DNA of 45,653 nucleotides from Pedobacter rhizosphaerae (lineage in GTDB: Bacteria; Bacteroidota; Bacteroidia; Sphingobacteriales; Sphingobacteriaceae), in NCBI RefSeq assembly GCF_900111155.1, contig NZ_FOGG01000026.1, positions 17,709-63,361 of the forward strand, read 5' to 3'. A program made the translations under genes and the position numbers. The first letter of the stretch is position 1. Each line of letters begins with the position of its first letter. Positions 33,001 to 42,875 of the stretch are shown here, one piece after another. The notes beneath the pieces are model-generated. The model searched no databases and was not told the DNA's origin. It saw only the letters and a list, made by a program, of their open reading frames with translations.

Positions 33001-35277
33001 ATGGAAAAAGGATCAGACGATATCAGCAAATGCCCGTTTCATAACGGAAGCATGAAACACAATGTAGCTGGTGGTGGAACCAGAAATGGCGACTGGTGGC
33101 CCAATCAGTTAAAGCTTAATATTCTGCGTCAGCACGCTACACTTTCAAACCCAATGGATAAGGAATTTAACTATGCTGAAGCCTTTAAGAGCCTTGATTT
33201 GGCAGCTTTGAAAACTGATTTACATGCGTTAATGACTGATTCGCAAGATTGGTGGCCGGCAGATTTTGGTCACTATGGCGGCTTATTTATCCGCATGGCC
33301 TGGCACAGTGCTGGTACTTACCGTGTAGGTGATGGAAGGGGTGGAGCAGGTGCCGGATTACAACGTTTTGCACCGTTAAATAGCTGGCCGGATAACGTGA
33401 GTTTGGATAAAGCCCGCAGACTGCTTTGGCCAATTAAACAAAAATATGGTCGCAAAATTTCCTGGGCAGATTTAATGATCCTTACCGGTAATATCGCCTT
33501 AGAATCAATGGGCTTTAAAACCTTTGGATTTGCAGGTGGACGGGAAGATGTTTGGGAAGCTGATGAGTCGGTATACTGGGGATCTGAAAAGACCTGGTTA
33601 GGAGGCGATATTCGTTACGCGCATGGGTCTGATGGTGTAGGAAAAGGAAATGGGGTACTGGTTTCTGATGATAATGCAGATGGGGATGTTCATACACGTA
33701 ATTTAGAAAAACCTCTTGCTGCGGTGCAGATGGGTTTAATATATGTAAATCCCGAAGGTCCTGATGGCAATCCTGATCCTGTTTTAGCTGCTAAAGATAT
33801 CCGTGATACATTTGGACGTATGGCGATGAATGATGAAGAAACGGTAGCCCTGATTGCCGGAGGACATAGCTTTGGTAAAACCCATGGTGCTGCCTCATCT
33901 GATCATGTTGGCAAGGAGCCAGAAGCTGCGGGTATCGAATCGCAAGGCATGGGATGGAATAATAGCTTCGGTTCTGGTAAAGGGGCAGATGCCATTACCA
34001 GCGGACTCGAAGTTATCTGGACCAAAACGCCTACCCAATGGAGTAATAATTTCTTCGAAAATTTATTTGGTTTTGAATGGGAATTATCGAAGAGTCCGGC
34101 AGGAGCACACCAATGGGTGGCTAAAAATGCAGAAGCCATTATTCCTGATGCTTTTGATGAGGCTAAGAAACATACCCCAACCATGTTAACTACGGATCTT
34201 TCTTTACGTTTTGATCCTGCGTATGAAAAGATATCCAGACGTTTCCTGGAAAACCCTGACGAGTTTGCTGATGCCTTCGCTCGTGCCTGGTTCAAATTAA
34301 CCCACCGTGATATGGGGCCTAAAGAGCGTTACCTTGGTCCGGATGTACCGCAGGAAGAGTTGCTTTGGCAAGATCCTATCCCAGCAGTTAATCATCCTCT
34401 GGTAAATGAAGGTGATATTAATGCCCTAAAATCGAAAGTGCTTGGTTCAGGGTTAAGCATTGCCGAATTGGTTTCTACAGCCTGGGCATCTGCATCCACT
34501 TTTCGTGGATCAGATAAACGTGGAGGAGCAAATGGTGCCCGGGTTCGCTTAGCACCACAAAAGGATTGGCAGGTAAATAACCCGGCACAGTTACAAAAAG
34601 TATTAGGGGTACTGGAAGGTATTCAAGCCGAATTTAATAGCCAACAGGCAGATGGTAAAAAGATTTCTTTGGCCGACTTGATTGTTTTGGCAGGATCTGC
34701 GGCTGTAGAAAAGGCAGCACAAGATGCCGGACATGCGATTGAAGTAACTTTTGCTCCCGGTAGAATGGATGCTTCGCAAGCACAAACCGATGTAGAGTCA
34801 TTTGGTTATCTGGAACCCCTTGCCGATGGCTTCCGTAATTATCGTAAATTAAAATTAGCTGCCTCTACAGAAGAATCGCTCATTGACAAAGCGCATTTAC
34901 TCACTTTAACGGCTCCTGAATTGACAGTGTTGTTGGGTGGTTTGCGTGTGTTGGATACTAACTTTGATGGTTCCAAAAATGGTGTGTTTACTACACGTCC
35001 AGGAAAATTAACCAACGATTTCTTTATTCATTTACTGGATATGGGAACGACCTGGAAAGCGGCTTCCGAAGATAAGGAATTATATATTGGCAGCGATCGT
35101 ACAACAGGTCAACCGAAATGGACTGCTAGCCGGGCTGACCTGGTATTCGGGTCTAACGCTGAATTAAGAGCCATTGCAGAAGTTTACGCCAGTTCGGATG
35201 CCAGCGATAAATTTGTAAAGGATTTTGTAGCCGTTTGGACAAAAGTGATGAACCTGGATCGTTTCGATCTGGTTTAA
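33001..35277 (+). CDS. katG: Catalase-peroxidase KatG
   Basis: A 758-residue bifunctional haem enzyme that breaks down hydrogen peroxide. The distal side has Arg98, Trp101 and His102 (R-M-A-W-H); the proximal haem ligand is His289 in G-G-H-S-F-G-K-T-H-G. The covalent Met-Tyr-Trp adduct needed for catalase activity can be formed by Trp101, Tyr248 and Met274, whose spacing is the same as in Mycobacterium KatG. The second, haem-free half begins near 430 and the length is normal. There is no signal peptide. It is monocistronic, with an OxyR-like site upstream and a terminator at 35298. A possible -33 TTG at 32913 and -7 TAATTTTA at 32937 lie just past the OxyR site. Confidence 0.98.
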   Translation: MEKGSDDISKCPFHNGSMKHNVAGGGTRNGDWWPNQLKLNILRQHATLSNPMDKEFNYAEAFKSLDLAALKTDLHALMTDSQDWWPADFGHYGGLFIRMAWHSAGTYRVGDGRGGAGAGLQRFAPLNSWPDNVSLDKARRLLWPIKQKYGRKISWADLMILTGNIALESMGFKTFGFAGGREDVWEADESVYWGSEKTWLGGDIRYAHGSDGVGKGNGVLVSDDNADGDVHTRNLEKPLAAVQMGLIYVNPEGPDGNPDPVLAAKDIRDTFGRMAMNDEETVALIAGGHSFGKTHGAASSDHVGKEPEAAGIESQGMGWNNSFGSGKGADAITSGLEVIWTKTPTQWSNNFFENLFGFEWELSKSPAGAHQWVAKNAEAIIPDAFDEAKKHTPTMLTTDLSLRFDPAYEKISRRFLENPDEFADAFARAWFKLTHRDMGPKERYLGPDVPQEELLWQDPIPAVNHPLVNEGDINALKSKVLGSGLSIAELVSTAWASASTFRGSDKRGGANGARVRLAPQKDWQVNNPAQLQKVLGVLEGIQAEFNSQQADGKKISLADLIVLAGSAAVEKAAQDAGHAIEVTFAPGRMDASQAQTDVESFGYLEPLADGFRNYRKLKLAASTEESLIDKAHLLTLTAPELTVLLGGLRVLDTNFDGSKNGVFTTRPGKLTNDFFIHLLDMGTTWKAASEDKELYIGSDRTTGQPKWTASRADLVFGSNAELRAIAEVYASSDASDKFVKDFVAVWTKVMNLDRFDLV

Positions 35278-35297
35278 ATAGTGGATTAAAGTATATT

Positions 35298-35331
35298 AAA
35301 AGCGTTCCGGATTTATTCGGGGCGCTTTTTT
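35298..35331 (+). terminator. Rho-independent terminator of katG
   Basis: AAAAGCGTTCCG pairs with CGGGGCGCTTTT (two T-G pairs, loop GATTTATT) and is followed by T's, 21 bp after the katG stop. Confidence 0.88.
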
Positions 35332-35379
35332 GTTAGGGGAATGTTAGATTGTGTTAGGGAGGAAGTTTTATAGTAAGTT

Positions 35380-35900
35380 GTATGTTATAAGTTGTATGTT
35401 ATAAGTTTTAAGTGGTAAGTCTGGGCGTTCAGTTCACTGGTTCATTAGTTCATTGGTTCATTGGGCAGGGTGCAATAACCTCCAAAACCTTACCCTGTAT
35501 TCCTACCAATAATTTTCACCCATCAACAATCCGTCATCCTCGCGCATGCGGGGATCTTATTGCGATACTAGTTCATTAGTCATTGGTTCATTGGGCAAGA
35601 TGTAATGACCAACCTACAGGGTTCCTATTTGGCTAAAGCACGATCCTGCTTCCCGCCTAATTTAGGAGGGGTTGGGGGTGGTTAATTGTAGTTTATTGGT
35701 TCATTAGTCATTGGTTCATTGGGTACGGTGCAATGACCAACCTACAGGGTTCCTATTTGGCTAAAGCACGATCCTGCTTCCCGCCTAATTTAGGAGGGGT
35801 TGGGGGTGGTTAATTGTAGTTTATTGGTTCATTAGTCATTGGTTCATTGGGTAGGGAGCGATAACCTACAGGGTCCCTATTTGACCTTAGATAATCAGGC
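35380..35900. repeat. Tandem repeats built on GGTTCATTAGTCATTGGTTC
   Basis: Three units, with ACCTACAGGG at 35612, 35740 and 35874, share TTCATTAGTCATTGGTTCAT and CCCGCCTAATTTAGGAGGGG. The first two are about 128 bp and almost identical; the third is truncated. The segment CCCGCCTAATTTAGGAGGGG contains a small stem (CCgCCTAA/TTAGGaGG). Before them, from about 35380, is a shorter patch of TTCATTGGTTCATT. No coding content; the region from 35900 to 36055 holds only the promoter area of the next gene. Confidence 0.82.
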
Positions 35901-36055
35901 ACTCCGATTAATACCTATATTTTCTTTCATGGCCAATATGGTGAAAAAATAGGAGCCATGTGGTATAATGTTTTGGGAGTTTAGGTAATAGACTTGTGAC
36001 CGCATTTTGTATCACCTCTTTGTGGCCAAATTTCCTATCTTAGAATAAAAAAATC

Positions 36056-38614
36056 TTGATTAGAAAAATTCTCTATTTTTTGCTGGTAACCTTGCCGATG
36101 ATTGGGTATGCCCAAAGCGGTCGGCAGGATAGCATTCGCGTTGCAGTTGGGCCGGAGTACGATCAGGTGACTGACTTGCACCGTTTTCTTTTTGGGGAGA
36201 ATTACCGAAAAATATGGGCTACACCGGTGATGGTTAAAGTACTTGATCTTCAGCAGGAAAAGGGCGGTTTACAGATTGTTAAGCTGGGAGGAGGGATGCA
36301 AACGCGATCTTTACGCCTGGTAGATGTTTCGGGTAAGGAATGGGTACTGCGAACCCTGCAAAAATTTCCAGAGCGGGCATTGCCTCCGGGCCTGAAGAAA
36401 ACCATTGCCAGAGATATATTGAAAGACCAGGTTTCTACCGCCAATCCCTTTTCTTTCTTAACCGTTCCAAAACTGGCTTCGGCACTGGGAATACCACATT
36501 CTAATCCGCAAATTGTTTATATAGGCGATGATCCAGGTCTGGGAGAATACCGAAAGGATTTCGCCAATAATGTATATCTCTTTGAAGAGCGGGAGCCCGA
36601 AAGTTCTGTTAAAACTGATAATACAGAAAAAGTGATTGCAAAGCTAAAACAGGATAATGATGTGGCGATAGATCAGAAAACAGTGCTGCGGGCAAGGCTT
36701 TTAGATATGCTGATTGGTGACTGGGATCGTCATGAAGACCAGTGGCGATGGGATAAAGTAAAAGCAGATGGCAAAACCTTGTATACACCTATCCCACGTG
36801 ATCGAGATCAGGTTTATTATCGTACGGAAGGTGTTTTCCCCTGGATTGTTTCTCATCAATGGCTGAAGTCAAAATTTCAGCCTTATCACGAAGAAATCAG
36901 AGATATTAATGGCTGGAATTTTAATGCCCGGTATTTTGATAGATTCTTTTTAAATCAATTGTCAGAGCAAGATTGGTTAGCACAAATTAGGTTCGTTCAG
37001 GAAAAATTGAGTGATGAGTTGATATATGGTGCCATGCAAACCATGCCTCCCGAAATCTATAAACTTTCTGGAAAAGAACCGGCAAAAACCTTTATTGCCA
37101 GACGGAAAAATCTCGAAAAGCAAGCATTAACCTATTATCGTTTTATTTCTATTTATGTTGATATTACTGCGAGTGATAAACATGAATATTTTGCTATCAA
37201 TAACCTGGCAGATGGAAATCTCTCTGTGGTAATCCATAAGACGAAAAAGGACGGAACCGAGGATGGGATTATTTATCAGCGGGTGTTCAACCCAAAGATA
37301 ACCAAAGAGATCAGGCTTTACGGTTTCGATGGACAGGATGCTTTTGAGGTATCGGGGACTGGTAAATCGCCAATAAAAGTACGGATGATTGGGGGTGGCG
37401 GAGCTGATCGTTTCAAAATTGATCCTGAAGTAAAAAACAAAAGTAACTTATATGTATATGATCGTTCTGATAAAGAAAATGCATTTCCTTTAAGCAAGGA
37501 GGCAAAAATTAGAACGGCAAGCGATAGTACAATAAATGCCTTTAACCGAACTGCATTTGTATACGATCGATCGGAAGTAGTGGTGCTGGCTGATTATAAT
37601 AACGATTATGGAATCTCTTTAATTACTGGCTATAGAACCACCAAGCAAGGTTTTCGAAAAGAACCATATGCTTCCAGAAATGAGTTTCTTGTAAAATACT
37701 CTACGGTGAGGCATTCATTTCTCATCGATTATGCGGGAGATTGGAAGAAGGCAATTGGTAAAAATGACTTGAGTATCAATATTAATTCGCACGGACCTAA
37801 CAATGTCAGCAATTTTTTCGGTATTGGTAATGAGAGTATTTTTAAGGAAGGCCCTAATGCCATGGATTACTTTAGAAATCGCTATGATTATGTAAATGCC
37901 GAAGTAGCCTTAAGCCGGAGCGTAGGGAAATTTAGACTGAGCGCCGGTTTAGATGCACAATTTTACAACAGTGCCGCGAGCAATAATGGTAATAATTTTT
38001 TGAATAGCTACGCTGCTACCAATCCTGGAGATAATGTATTCGACCTGAAATGGTATGCCGGCGTTTCTTTTCGGGCAAACCTCGATACCCGGAACAATCT
38101 GTTACAACCTACAAAAGGAGTGGTTTGGCGCAACACTATCAAGGCAGTACAGCAAATTGGAGATGAGCAAAACAGATATGGGCAGGTAAGTACTGAATTT
38201 AGTGCTTATTTAAATCCGGATCAGGATTCGGTATTGGTTATTGCTAATCGTACGGCCTTTGGCACCACCATTGGACAGGCGGCCTATTTTCAACAGCTTA
38301 AAATAGGAGGGCCGCAAACGCTGAGGGGGTATCATACCCGGCGTTTTACCGGAAATACAATGGTGTACAATAACTTGGAACTTCGGCTGAAGGTGCTTGA
38401 TTTTAATTCATATCTCTTCCCTGGAAAGTTGGGCGTTTTGGGTTTTTATGACATTGGCAGGGTTTGGAGTCCTGATCAATCCTCAAAGAAATGGCATAAT
38501 GGATATGGGGCTGGGGTTTATCTGTCGCCCGCAGACCTGATTTTAATTCAGGGTACGGTTGGTTTTTCTGAAGAAAGTACTTTATATTATATCAACTTTG
38601 GTTTTAGGTTTTAA
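36056..38614 (+). CDS. Outer-membrane protein: kinase-like N-terminal domain plus BamA/TamA-type barrel
   Basis: An 852-residue exported protein. The start is a TTG at 36056: an in-frame TAG lies 15 bases upstream, and the signal peptide (1-20, ending G-Y-A-Q) begins exactly there. The C-terminal 300 residues look like a surface-antigen (D15/BamA) beta-barrel: G-G-P-Q-T-L-R-G-Y near 757, strands to the terminal Phe. Residues about 75-260 resemble atypical secretory kinases: beta-strands with G-K-E-W-V-L-R, then L-L-D-M-L-I-G-D-W-D-R-H-E-D at 215-228 and R-D-R-D-Q at 248-252, similar to the Fam20C/HipA catalytic loop and metal-binding Asp. The middle part (about 350-480) is beta-rich. It is monocistronic. 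Whether it has kinase activity is unknown. Confidence 0.75.
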   Translation: MIRKILYFLLVTLPMIGYAQSGRQDSIRVAVGPEYDQVTDLHRFLFGENYRKIWATPVMVKVLDLQQEKGGLQIVKLGGGMQTRSLRLVDVSGKEWVLRTLQKFPERALPPGLKKTIARDILKDQVSTANPFSFLTVPKLASALGIPHSNPQIVYIGDDPGLGEYRKDFANNVYLFEEREPESSVKTDNTEKVIAKLKQDNDVAIDQKTVLRARLLDMLIGDWDRHEDQWRWDKVKADGKTLYTPIPRDRDQVYYRTEGVFPWIVSHQWLKSKFQPYHEEIRDINGWNFNARYFDRFFLNQLSEQDWLAQIRFVQEKLSDELIYGAMQTMPPEIYKLSGKEPAKTFIARRKNLEKQALTYYRFISIYVDITASDKHEYFAINNLADGNLSVVIHKTKKDGTEDGIIYQRVFNPKITKEIRLYGFDGQDAFEVSGTGKSPIKVRMIGGGGADRFKIDPEVKNKSNLYVYDRSDKENAFPLSKEAKIRTASDSTINAFNRTAFVYDRSEVVVLADYNNDYGISLITGYRTTKQGFRKEPYASRNEFLVKYSTVRHSFLIDYAGDWKKAIGKNDLSININSHGPNNVSNFFGIGNESIFKEGPNAMDYFRNRYDYVNAEVALSRSVGKFRLSAGLDAQFYNSAASNNGNNFLNSYAATNPGDNVFDLKWYAGVSFRANLDTRNNLLQPTKGVVWRNTIKAVQQIGDEQNRYGQVSTEFSAYLNPDQDSVLVIANRTAFGTTIGQAAYFQQLKIGGPQTLRGYHTRRFTGNTMVYNNLELRLKVLDFNSYLFPGKLGVLGFYDIGRVWSPDQSSKKWHNGYGAGVYLSPADLILIQGTVGFSEESTLYYINFGFRF

Positions 38615-38755
38615 CCTTGATAGGGTTTCTTATCTAAGAGCGGTGATCAAATAACAGAGTTATAATCTTTAGTTGTAAATCAGTTAAAGCATCAAGAAGT
38701 TAAGAGGTATATCTTAACTCGTAATAGTTTACCAAAAACAATTAGCGTAAAATGA

Positions 38756-39940
38756 TCAATAATCCTTAAATAGCTGTATGATCGTTCCGTAACCCATCCA
38801 AATCATGGTAATAACAACCGCTAAGCCAGAAATGGTAAGCCACAAAGGTTGTTTATAGGTGGCAATAATCTTCGAGCGATAAGCTGCGATTAACATTACG
38901 CCAAGTGCAATGGGTAAAATTAAACCATTTATAGCCCCAACAGCCAGAAGTATTTTAACAGGTTTTCCTATCAGGATGAATATCAGGAAGGAAATTAATA
39001 TAAAAACAATCGTAATTGCCGGGTTAAGCTTAAGGATTGTTGGATGAAAGCTTTTGATAAAGGAAATGGAAGTATAGGCCGAGCCGACAACAGATGAAAT
39101 TCCCGCGGCCCAAATCACCAAACCAAATACTTTATAGCCAAACTGACCGCTGGCCAGCTGAAATACAGATGCAGCAGGGTTTTCGGGATTTAATTTAGCG
39201 CCTGTACTCACTACCCCCAAAGCGGCAATAAATAAAAGCAACCGCATTACTGAAGCCAAACCAATGGCACTTAAAGCACCTTTGTTCACAGCTGGTAGGT
39301 TATCTATTCCTGTTTGTCTGGCATCTAATAACCGATGTGCACCAGAGAAGGTAATATATCCACCAACTGTTCCGCCTACAATGGTAAGCACCGCACTAAA
39401 ACTGAATTGGGTAGGATTAACAGATTTCACCAGGGCTTCGGCAATAGGAGGGTCACTCACATAAGCAATGTAAAGTGCCAAGCCTATTTTGAGTAAGCCC
39501 ATGGTCTTAGCGAAAGCATCCATTGCCTTGCCCGCTTCTTTATAAACGAAAATACCTATGGCTATAATGGCACTAATCATGGCTCCCTGTGCGATACTGA
39601 TACCAAAAAGAACATTGAGACCTAAACCTGCCCCTGCAATATTCCCAATGTTAAAGGCAAGTCCGCCGAGAAAAACTAAAAAGGATAGAAAATATCCCGC
39701 ACCGGGGAAAACCTTGTTTGCGATATCCTGAGCAGGTTGATCGGCTACAGCAATGATTCTCCAGATATTCAGTTGTGCAATGGCATCCAGAATTATAGAA
39801 AGGAGGATTACGAATGCAAAGCTTGCACCTAATTGTTCGGTAAAAACAGCCGTTTGCGTTAAGAAGCCTGGCCCAATGGCCGAGGAGGCCATTAAGAAAG
39901 CAGCTCCGATCAGGATACTCCAGTTGTGTTTTTTCTTCAT
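38756..39940 (-). CDS. NRAMP-family transporter linked to 5-oxoproline genes (YcsG-like)
   Basis: A 394-residue membrane protein with about eleven hydrophobic segments. The first helix, A-I-G-P-G-F-L-T-Q-T-A, has the NRAMP position but lacks the D-P-G-N metal-binding motif, so it probably does not carry divalent metals in the usual way. It overlaps pxpA by 4 bp. In Bacillus the same family (YcsG) sits beside the pxpA/B/C homologues; a role in uptake of 5-oxoproline or a related compound is an inference from this repeated linkage. Confidence 0.85.
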   Translation of the reverse strand: MKKKHNWSILIGAAFLMASSAIGPGFLTQTAVFTEQLGASFAFVILLSIILDAIAQLNIWRIIAVADQPAQDIANKVFPGAGYFLSFLVFLGGLAFNIGNIAGAGLGLNVLFGISIAQGAMISAIIAIGIFVYKEAGKAMDAFAKTMGLLKIGLALYIAYVSDPPIAEALVKSVNPTQFSFSAVLTIVGGTVGGYITFSGAHRLLDARQTGIDNLPAVNKGALSAIGLASVMRLLLFIAALGVVSTGAKLNPENPAASVFQLASGQFGYKVFGLVIWAAGISSVVGSAYTSISFIKSFHPTILKLNPAITIVFILISFLIFILIGKPVKILLAVGAINGLILPIALGVMLIAAYRSKIIATYKQPLWLTISGLAVVITMIWMGYGTIIQLFKDY

Positions 39941-40701
39941 TTAGCCGGTGACTTAAGCGTTATTCCTTCATTTTTAAGCTTTTCGCTAATCATTTTTGCA
40001 AAGGTTACCGCATGCGGCCCATCGCCATGCAAACATACTGTATCGGCATGTAGATTTACCTTTTTTCCATTGGTAGAAATGACTTCCTGTTTATTAACCA
40101 TCATCAATACTTGTTCAATAGCCTGCTCATCACTGCTAATCATTGCATTATTAGCGCTACGGGGTGTAAGCGATCCATCATCCTGATAAGTACGATCGGC
40201 GAAAACTTCGGAGGCAGTTTGAATACCGGCTGTATGTGCAGCTTCGATCATTTTGCTGCCGGATAGGGCATAAAGGAGCAGGCTTGAATCAAAATCACTT
40301 ACCGCTTGTACCACTGCGTTAGAAAGGAGCAGGTCTTTGGCTGCCATATTATAAAGTGCACCATGCAATTTAACATGGTTTAATCGGCCACCCGCGGCTT
40401 TTACAAAGGCATGCAGGGCACCGATTTGGTACAGCGTCATTTGGTAAGCTTCGCCTGGAGATATTTTAATTTCTCTTCTGCCGAAACCTTGAAGATCAGG
40501 AAGGCCTGGATGGGCACCAATCGCAATTCCCTTTTGGATGGCCATTTTAACTGTTTCCTGCATTACTCCAGGATCGCCGGCATGAAAGCCACAAGCAATA
40601 TTGGCAGATGTAATGTAGTTCATAAGGAGCTCATCATCAGGCATTCGATAGTTGCCAAATGCTTCGCCCATATCGCAGTTCAGGTCAATCGTTTTATTCA
40701 T
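39937..40701 (-). CDS. pxpA: 5-oxoprolinase subunit PxpA (LamB/YcsF family)
   Basis: A 254-residue protein. The N-terminus I-D-L-N-C-D-M-G-E-A-F-G, then N-I-A-C-G-F-H-A-G-D-P near 34-44 and K-L-H-G-A-L-Y-N near 110-117, are LamB/YcsF signatures. PxpA opens the 5-oxoproline ring with ATP together with PxpB and PxpC, giving glutamate. The length is normal. It overlaps pxpC by 4 bp and the transporter gene by 4 bp, so it is translationally coupled on both sides. It is intact, unlike pxpC. Confidence 0.95.
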   Translation of the reverse strand: MNKTIDLNCDMGEAFGNYRMPDDELLMNYITSANIACGFHAGDPGVMQETVKMAIQKGIAIGAHPGLPDLQGFGRREIKISPGEAYQMTLYQIGALHAFVKAAGGRLNHVKLHGALYNMAAKDLLLSNAVVQAVSDFDSSLLLYALSGSKMIEAAHTAGIQTASEVFADRTYQDDGSLTPRSANNAMISSDEQAIEQVLMMVNKQEVISTNGKKVNLHADTVCLHGDGPHAVTFAKMISEKLKNEGITLKSPAK

Positions 40702-41690
40702 AATATCATTTCTATGGCTAATGCCAATTTAGCGAGGTCTCTTTCCTGCTTTAAATATAATTTTTCTGCTGCTAATGGGCTAATTTCTTCGAATAGAATC
40801 TCATCTCCGGGTTTTAACTGGGCACAGATAGGCAAATCTACTAAGGCAACCTGTGCTATCCGCGGATAACCACCAGTAGTTTGGCAGTCGGCCATGAGTA
40901 AAATCATTTCCCCATCTCCATTTACCTGTATCGTGCCAGGGCAAACAGCCGTGCTTAAAAGTTCTGTCGATTGAACTCTTTTGAGTTTTGATCCCTTTAA
41001 GTAAATGCCCATTCTATTGCTTTTCAGGTCGATGGTATAGGTTTTAGAAAGCAAATCTACAATTGATGTCTCATCAAACCAGTTCGATTCTCCTCCCAAT
41101 ATTATCCTCACTACTTTCTGATTTTTTGCCCTAATTAAATCCTCGTAAATACCCCAGCGTGCATAAGATTTATTGCTGTTTTTAAAATCGTTTAGTAACT
41201 GAATATTAGTCTTGCTTAGTTTTTTACTGCCCGATAGCCAATCATTCACTTTTAAAGCCCTGCCTTCATAACCGCCAAACCCTGCAGGTGTGTAAGTGCT
41301 TCTGCTGTTTAAAACCAGTGGCAAATCCCATCCTCCGGGAACAGCCAGATAGGTTCTCGCACCGCTTGTGGTATTTTTCAGGTTAACTATTGTCCCTGCT
41401 TTAAGAAATATAGCTCTTGCAGCGGGGAGTTTTTCGTTATGGGATTGCAAAGTTGCCCCATTGCCACAATAGGAAAGTAAAATGTCAGTATCGCATTTAA
41501 ATGATGCATTGCCGTAAGTAAATTCTATTACCGCTTCGGTATCTGAATTTCCGACAGCTAAATTGGCGATTCTGGCCGATAAGGTGTCCATTGCTCCTGA
41601 AATAGGCACAGCCTGAGATAAAAAATCGACTCTCCCTAAATCTTGAATTGTACTTAATTATCCAGGCTTTATAATGGTAATCTGCATCAT
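40698..41690 (-). pseudogene. pxpC: 5-oxoprolinase subunit PxpC with an in-frame stop near the N-terminus
   Basis: The PxpC reading frame (biotin-dependent carboxyltransferase-like family) starts naturally at ATG 41690, touching the pxpB stop. It encodes M-M-Q-I-T-I-I-K-P-G, then a TAA stop (41660-41658), then L-S-T-I-Q-D-L-G-R continues in the same frame to P-I-S-G-A-M-D and the normal end. One base (TAA for TTA, giving K-P-G-L-L) explains it. The open part from GTG 41609 to 40698 codes 303 residues, lacking about 27. All downstream features (A-G-T-I-V-N-L-K, C-P-G-T-I-Q-V-N-G-D-G) are intact. It could be a recent pseudogene, be rescued by restart at GTG, or be a sequencing error. The downstream pxpA overlaps it and may lose coupled translation. 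Confidence 0.85.
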
Positions 41691-42407
41691 TTACAAGAGA
41701 GATTGATAGTGATCAAGTGTGATGGATTGAAAGACCACTTCGTCGCCAGCCTTTAATAATGCCGGTACTGAACGGTTGGGGTCAAATAGTTTGAATGGGG
41801 TTTGCCCGATAATTTGCCAGCCTCCGGGAATGTCTAATGGATAAATACCCGTTTGTTCACCTGCAATACCTACAGCCCCGGCAGGCACTTTTGCCCTTGG
41901 TTGTTTTCTCCTGGGGGTAGAAAGGCGTTTATTGAGTCCACCCATATAAGCAAAACCGGGCACAAAGCCAATCAGGTGTACCAGGTAAGTGGCTGTACTA
42001 TGGAGCTGAATAACTTCAGCTGTACTTAAGTTGGCATGAGCCGCAACCACCTCAATGTCTGGACCGAATTCGCCCCCATAATAAACAGGAATGGTAATCC
42101 GATTTCGCGGGGCATTGTTTTGAGTCTCGGTTATTTTTAGTGACTTGATGTAATCAGATACCTTTTGTATACATGTATTTCCTTTTAAGTCAGATCGATA
42201 TACTTTAATGGGGTCGTAATGTACCGTTAAACTCGCGTAAGCCGGAACTGTTGTAATCAGGCCTGGAAATGGATTGGTATGCAGAATCTGATTAAATGCA
42301 GAAATACGATCTGCCAGTGCTAAACTAATTTCATCTCCGAAAACAATGGTAATCGATTTTTCATTTAAAGCATAAATATCTGTTATTAAATTCATCGCTT
42401 CAGACAC
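41691..42407 (-). CDS. pxpB: 5-oxoprolinase subunit PxpB (KipI/allophanate hydrolase subunit 1 family)
   Basis: A 238-residue protein. G-F-V-P-G-F-A-Y-M-G-G-L near 150-161, T-P-R-R-K-Q-P-R, and the C-terminal G-I-A-G-E-Q-T-G-I-Y-P, then P-G-G-W-Q-I-I-G-Q-T-P are the conserved parts of the AHS1/KipI family. It works with PxpA and PxpC in ATP-dependent cleavage of 5-oxoproline (pyroglutamate). It is the first gene of the minus-strand operon pxpB-pxpC-pxpA-transporter. The next gene would start with no gap after its stop. The sequence itself is intact. Confidence 0.93.
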   Translation of the reverse strand: MSEAMNLITDIYALNEKSITIVFGDEISLALADRISAFNQILHTNPFPGLITTVPAYASLTVHYDPIKVYRSDLKGNTCIQKVSDYIKSLKITETQNNAPRNRITIPVYYGGEFGPDIEVVAAHANLSTAEVIQLHSTATYLVHLIGFVPGFAYMGGLNKRLSTPRRKQPRAKVPAGAVGIAGEQTGIYPLDIPGGWQIIGQTPFKLFDPNRSVPALLKAGDEVVFQSITLDHYQSLL

Positions 42408-42875
42408 AGGTAAGGCAGTTTTGTTGTTGAAATAAGGGTTTTAGTGAGCATTTCTTCTAGCTTACAAGATGCCAAAAAAATACCATGATGCCTAATTTTT
42501 GAATTTAAACTTTCCGGTATTCCTTTGGAAACAGGTCGAGGTGTTTTTTGAAAAATCTGGCAAAGTAGTTCGGGTATGATGTTTCATTATAAGCTGTATT
42601 TTGACTTATGGTGGTAATTTTTAAATCTTGGTAAAAATTATACTTTGTAAAGAAACTGAGGCAATGCTAAAAACTGACAATCGATAGAAATTAAAGTTAT
42701 GTTTTTTAGCTTATTTAGCCGGTGTCAGTAATCAGTTTACAGTATTCAGTTTTCAGTTAAACAATTAAACGTTTAAGCAATTAAACAATAAAACCATTTC
42801 CCAGTTGCCACCCAAACAATTCAACAGTTAAGCGATTAGACAGTTAAACAATTAAAAACATTTACCCGATAAACA
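42408..42875. other. Intergenic region between divergent genes, short AT-rich repeats
   Basis: Positions about 42735-42858 carry irregular copies of CAGTTaAaCAATTAAA and related runs. The rest should contain the promoters of the pxp operon and of the DUF3861 gene, but no clear -33/-7 pair was recognised. No RNA or ORF. Confidence 0.55.

Noticed and set aside
38698..38719. Terminator between the converging barrel-protein and NRAMP genes
   Set aside because: AGTTAAG/CTTAACT forms a 7-bp stem, but it has no G-C core and no T-run on either side.
40411..40869. Plus-strand frame of 152 codons across pxpA/pxpC
   Set aside because: It lies antisense to two well-recognised genes and shows no family features.
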